From contig NZ_JBFHJW010000004.1 of assembly GCF_041595635.1 (NCBI RefSeq), forward strand, positions 55,922 through 119,921: a stretch of DNA of 64,000 nucleotides, given 5' to 3'. Position 1 is the first letter of the stretch; every line of letters starts with the position of its first letter. A program made the translations under genes and the position numbers. Source of the DNA: Labilibaculum sp041595635. Lineage in GTDB: Bacteria > Bacteroidota > Bacteroidia > Bacteroidales > Marinifilaceae. The notes under the pieces are model-generated. The model saw only the letters and a program-made list of their open reading frames with translations, was not told the DNA's origin and ran no database searches. Shown in pieces: positions 61,608-64,000 of the stretch.

Positions 61608-62108
61608 TTATTTTAGTCCTAATTCTTCAGGCGAAGCTGCAATATTTTTCAAAGGCACCTTACCCCTGTCGATCATTCCGAAGAGTTTTTCGCATCCTGC
61701 AACCAGATCGTCGTACATATCTTCGGCCACCAGCACCAATCTTTCCTCTAAAAACTCTAAATGCTTAGCTCCTTCGGGCTGATTCTCGCGGGCACAAAGC
61801 AAAAGTGATTTACTAGGAACAAATGAATGTGTTAACTGATTTCTCAACCGATCGTACAGCCAAAAATCTTTATTGACCATCCGATACTCATTTCCCATTA
61901 AAATATTTAATGATTTTGAAAAACGTTTAGACGATTGAGCCCTAGCCTTTAAAGGTTTATTATCCAAAAAACAACCCAGAGTTTCAATAGCCTGCCCCAT
62001 CATTATAAAAGAAAAGAAATAGAATCCTTCTCTTTGCAAGCGGCCAATTTCATCCACAAAAATTCTTCGTATAAACTCTTTTTCCTGCTCAGCTTTTTGC
62101 TTATCCAT
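61608..62108 (-). CDS. HEPN-like helical protein of unknown function
   Basis: A 166-residue predominantly helical protein that I do not recognise with certainty. Residues 89-94 are R-N-Q-L-T-H, which fits the RNxxxH motif of HEPN-fold RNases, placed after a long helix pair (FYFFSFIMMGQAIETLGCFL). No toxin-antitoxin partner such as MNT is adjacent; it is coupled (4-nt gap) to the DUF2520 gene in a housekeeping run, so a stable cellular role is more likely than a toxin. The motif could also be coincidental. Confidence 0.65.
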   Translation of the reverse strand: MDKQKAEQEKEFIRRIFVDEIGRLQREGFYFFSFIMMGQAIETLGCFLDNKPLKARAQSSKRFSKSLNILMGNEYRMVNKDFWLYDRLRNQLTHSFVPSKSLLLCARENQPEGAKHLEFLEERLVLVAEDMYDDLVAGCEKLFGMIDRGKVPLKNIAASPEELGLK

Positions 62109-62228
62109 GTTACAAATATATACAGATAATATCGATTCACATTTGCTAAATTATCTGAAATAGAAAAACAAAAACCAAAGATAAAGGATCAGCTCAGAAA
62201 TAAAACGATATTTTTAGGAATATCACTA

Positions 62229-63428
62229 TTAGAAAGAAAACTGCAAACGAGATTGAATCATATTAAAATTCTCCTCTCCATTCAAAGCATATTTATCCAA
62301 ATCTACATTTGTAAAATTTAATTTTATCAGGATATTGTGATTCATATACCAAGTGCATCCCAAAGTAATATCCTTTTGTTCTCCCCCCATAATTGCAGAA
62401 GACGAATCGTTTAAATCTGTATGATTATAACGCAACAGTAACTCCAAAGATCCTGGAGCAGGTTTCGATAGCCGAGCTGTATTACTTTTGTATTGATAAT
62501 TTCCACCTTTTAACAAATACCCCATTTGGGCATAATATCCGTTGGCATTATAATCTTCCATATCCGATTCGCGACTCACTTTAGCGCTAATATATTCCCC
62601 TTGCAAAGAAAGTGGTCCAGTAGCAGCAATCATCTCAAATCCGAACTTTACTTGATGATCAGCCTCATCGATGTTCTGAGTATCGATAAATCTTCTTCTT
62701 TCGATGTGAGTAGCAGCTCGTGAACGATATCGAATTGTTTTCGAGTTCTCGTTACCTTCCTCATCAAAACCATTTGCATTTGCTGTACGATAAGTTCCAG
62801 ATAATCCAAAATGCAATAACTTTTCTTCTCTTTGAATGGGTGCAAACGTCAATCGAGAAGTTAAACCATAACCTTCATCTCCTTCGCTTGTATTTTCGGT
62901 ATCGCTGCCAAACAGCCCCATTTCCCAAAAATATTTATTGTCCCAAACAGCATAAGACATACCTAAATTTCGATTCGGACGAAAGGCTTCTATCGTACTC
63001 GATAGGTGCATAAATTTAATTGTTTTGGAACTTTCAGTTTGCTCAACTCCAAATGGTTCAAAAAAGTTACCCACACGAAAAAGACTGTTTTTATTGATAT
63101 TATATTGTAGAAATACATCTTTTAAGGCCACCGACTCATCGGCAAAACTAATGTTGATTTTCGCATTCCATTTTGCCCAAAGGGTCGCCTTCATAGAAAA
63201 TCGAACATCCCTAACTTCGCTGCCATTGCCCAAATCTGATTCATCATCGAAATAAGTTGCAGCATCTAGATAAGCACGGCCTCCTATCCCAAAAGAAAAC
63301 TTTTCATCTTCTGTTTCCATTTCAACAGAACCTCTATTAACACTCATTTTCAAATCAGAAATTTCCTGAGCATCTACCCTTCCAAAAAAAATTAAAAGGC
63401 TAACTGTGATCAAATATATTCTTTTCAT
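62229..63428 (-). CDS. OprO/OprP-type outer-membrane porin
   Basis: A 399-residue exported beta-barrel with signal peptide ending near RVDAQ. The beginning of the barrel FGIGGRAYLDAATYFDD, the RVGNFFEPFGVEQTESSKTI constriction-loop block and the aromatic C-terminal strand SRLQFSF fit phosphate-selective porin O/P proteins. Phosphate specificity is not proven. A second barrel gene lies upstream on the same strand behind a terminator. Confidence 0.87.
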   Translation of the reverse strand: MKRIYLITVSLLIFFGRVDAQEISDLKMSVNRGSVEMETEDEKFSFGIGGRAYLDAATYFDDESDLGNGSEVRDVRFSMKATLWAKWNAKINISFADESVALKDVFLQYNINKNSLFRVGNFFEPFGVEQTESSKTIKFMHLSSTIEAFRPNRNLGMSYAVWDNKYFWEMGLFGSDTENTSEGDEGYGLTSRLTFAPIQREEKLLHFGLSGTYRTANANGFDEEGNENSKTIRYRSRAATHIERRRFIDTQNIDEADHQVKFGFEMIAATGPLSLQGEYISAKVSRESDMEDYNANGYYAQMGYLLKGGNYQYKSNTARLSKPAPGSLELLLRYNHTDLNDSSSAIMGGEQKDITLGCTWYMNHNILIKLNFTNVDLDKYALNGEENFNMIQSRLQFSF

Positions 63429-63532
63429 TGGAAGCAGTATTTTGAATTCTATATTTTGTACTTTTTTCTTAATCTAAAAGTAAAAAAATGTTTTATTAGA
63501 ATAAGAATAAATAAAGAGAAGCAATTTGAGAC

Positions 63533-63562
63533 AAAAAAAACTGCCTAAATAAGTAGGACAGT
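63533..63562 (-). terminator. Terminator after the partial porin gene
   Basis: Minus-strand ACTGTCCTA (63562-63554) pairs with TAGGCAGT (63547-63540) with a bulged T, followed by about eight T residues. Confidence 0.75.
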
Positions 63563-63589
63563 CTTTAAAAGCAAGTATGTTAACTGAAT

Positions 63590-64000
63590 TTAAAATTGAA
63601 ACTCAAAATTGAAATACAATACGGAATTAGTTTCCGTTCCTGCTTGTTTATAATTAAATCCCTGATAGTTGAAAGCCATTTTAACTCCGTTAACAGGAGC
63701 ATATTGAACTCCGGTAGTAATGGCGCTACCATTATTCTCAATATTCCATGTTTCGCTTTCACCGCTTAATTTATTAGAGCTAAGCTTATCGTATCTACCA
63801 AATGCTTCCCATTTGTTAGAAAAAGTATAGGTAGAATAAACTGAAATACCTGTCCTATCTTTATCTTTTGCTGCAGCAGAATACTTTGTTGCATTAGTTA
63901 GTAAGTTATACTCTGCTCCTAGCCTAAATTTATCTGAAAATTCGTATCCGATAAATGTAGCCAAACTGGCTGAACTTACATCTTCTTCATTCCCATCTTC
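63590..64000 (-). CDS. Outer-membrane barrel protein, C-terminal part only
   Basis: The last 136 codons of a gene that enters from the right edge; frame is open to position 64000. Alternating strands, NGVKMAFNYQGFNY and the terminal LYFNFEFQF with C-terminal Phe are typical of outer-membrane barrels, most likely another porin like its neighbour. The N-terminus and signal are outside the window. Residues near the edge (EDGNEEDVSS) form an acidic loop. Confidence 0.8.
   Translation of the reverse strand, partial: EDGNEEDVSSASLATFIGYEFSDKFRLGAEYNLLTNATKYSAAAKDKDRTGISVYSTYTFSNKWEAFGRYDKLSSNKLSGESETWNIENNGSAITTGVQYAPVNGVKMAFNYQGFNYKQAGTETNSVLYFNFEFQF

Noticed and set aside
61608..62108. HEPN-like gene as a toxin of a toxin-antitoxin pair
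   Set aside because: No antitoxin-type neighbour; it is coupled to conserved housekeeping genes.
1..64000. tRNA, rRNA, CRISPR arrays, transposases or prophage genes
   Set aside because: None was recognised on reading both strands; a tRNAscan-SE or Infernal run would be the decisive check.

Overview
The window is AT-rich chromosomal DNA from a Bacteroidota bacterium. This follows from a SusC/SusD pair, a PorE-like OmpA protein, a DUF4270 lipoprotein, a peptidase S46 gene, an OprO/P-type porin and repeated TTTG-N18/19-TAnnTTTG promoters with no obvious Shine-Dalgarno sites. An NADH-linked [FeFe]-hydrogenase, HydE/HydG, ferredoxin-dependent 2-oxoacid oxidoreductase and ADP-forming acyl-CoA synthetase point to a fermentative, probably facultatively anaerobic member (a Marinilabiliales/Marinifilaceae-like lineage is my guess, not demonstrated). 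I saw no rRNA, tRNA, CRISPR array, prophage or insertion sequence.

Layout. 1-6449 (minus): truncated cysteine desulfurase, PorE-like envelope protein, AddB-like nuclease, YiiX-like lipoprotein. 6688-12148 (plus): 2-oxoglutarate dehydrogenase E1 and E2, then a YitT transporter. 12149-12790: decayed DNA holding the start of a DUF2971 gene. 12842-16031 (minus): histidine degradation (FtcD, HutI). 16407-21769 (minus): unknown exported protein and a SusD/SusC pair. 22350-24191: a 56-residue ferredoxin, ZupT and endonuclease III. 24390-29870 (plus): ABC-F protein, MATE pump, then yicC, gmk, nadD. 29877-30044 (minus): a candidate small RNA bounded by a strong promoter and a terminator.

30202-38392 (all minus) reads as an amino-acid fermentation block: four-subunit 2-oxoacid:ferredoxin oxidoreductase, PLP aminotransferase, flavodoxin, two membrane proteins and an ADP-forming acyl-CoA synthetase. 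HydE and HydG follow, facing each other, then a divergent envelope cluster (OM barrel and DUF4270 on minus; Kelch lipoprotein and DUF4907 on plus) and an orphan LytTR regulator.

46774-55143 (minus) is the most notable locus: ten tightly packed genes, in transcription order DRTGG protein, RsbW-like ATPase, sensory-type [FeFe]-hydrogenase homologue, second DRTGG protein, PHP phosphoesterase, kinase-like ATPase, then HndB, NuoF/HydB, catalytic HydA and NuoE/HydC. It looks like an electron-bifurcating hydrogenase transcribed behind its own putative H2- or redox-sensing phospho-signalling set. 55469-64000: a Usp protein (plus), then on minus a DPP11 peptidase, Maf, UbiA-type prenyltransferase, KdsC-like phosphatase, DUF2520 protein, a HEPN-like small protein and two porins, the second cut by the window edge.

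Taken together, peptides (DPP11, possibly SusCD), histidine (Hut/Ftc) and other amino acids could be deaminated to 2-oxoacids, oxidised with ferredoxin or flavodoxin as acceptor, converted to acids with substrate-level ATP synthesis, and the electrons released as H2. The link between these blocks is inferred from neighbourhood and chemistry, not shown directly.
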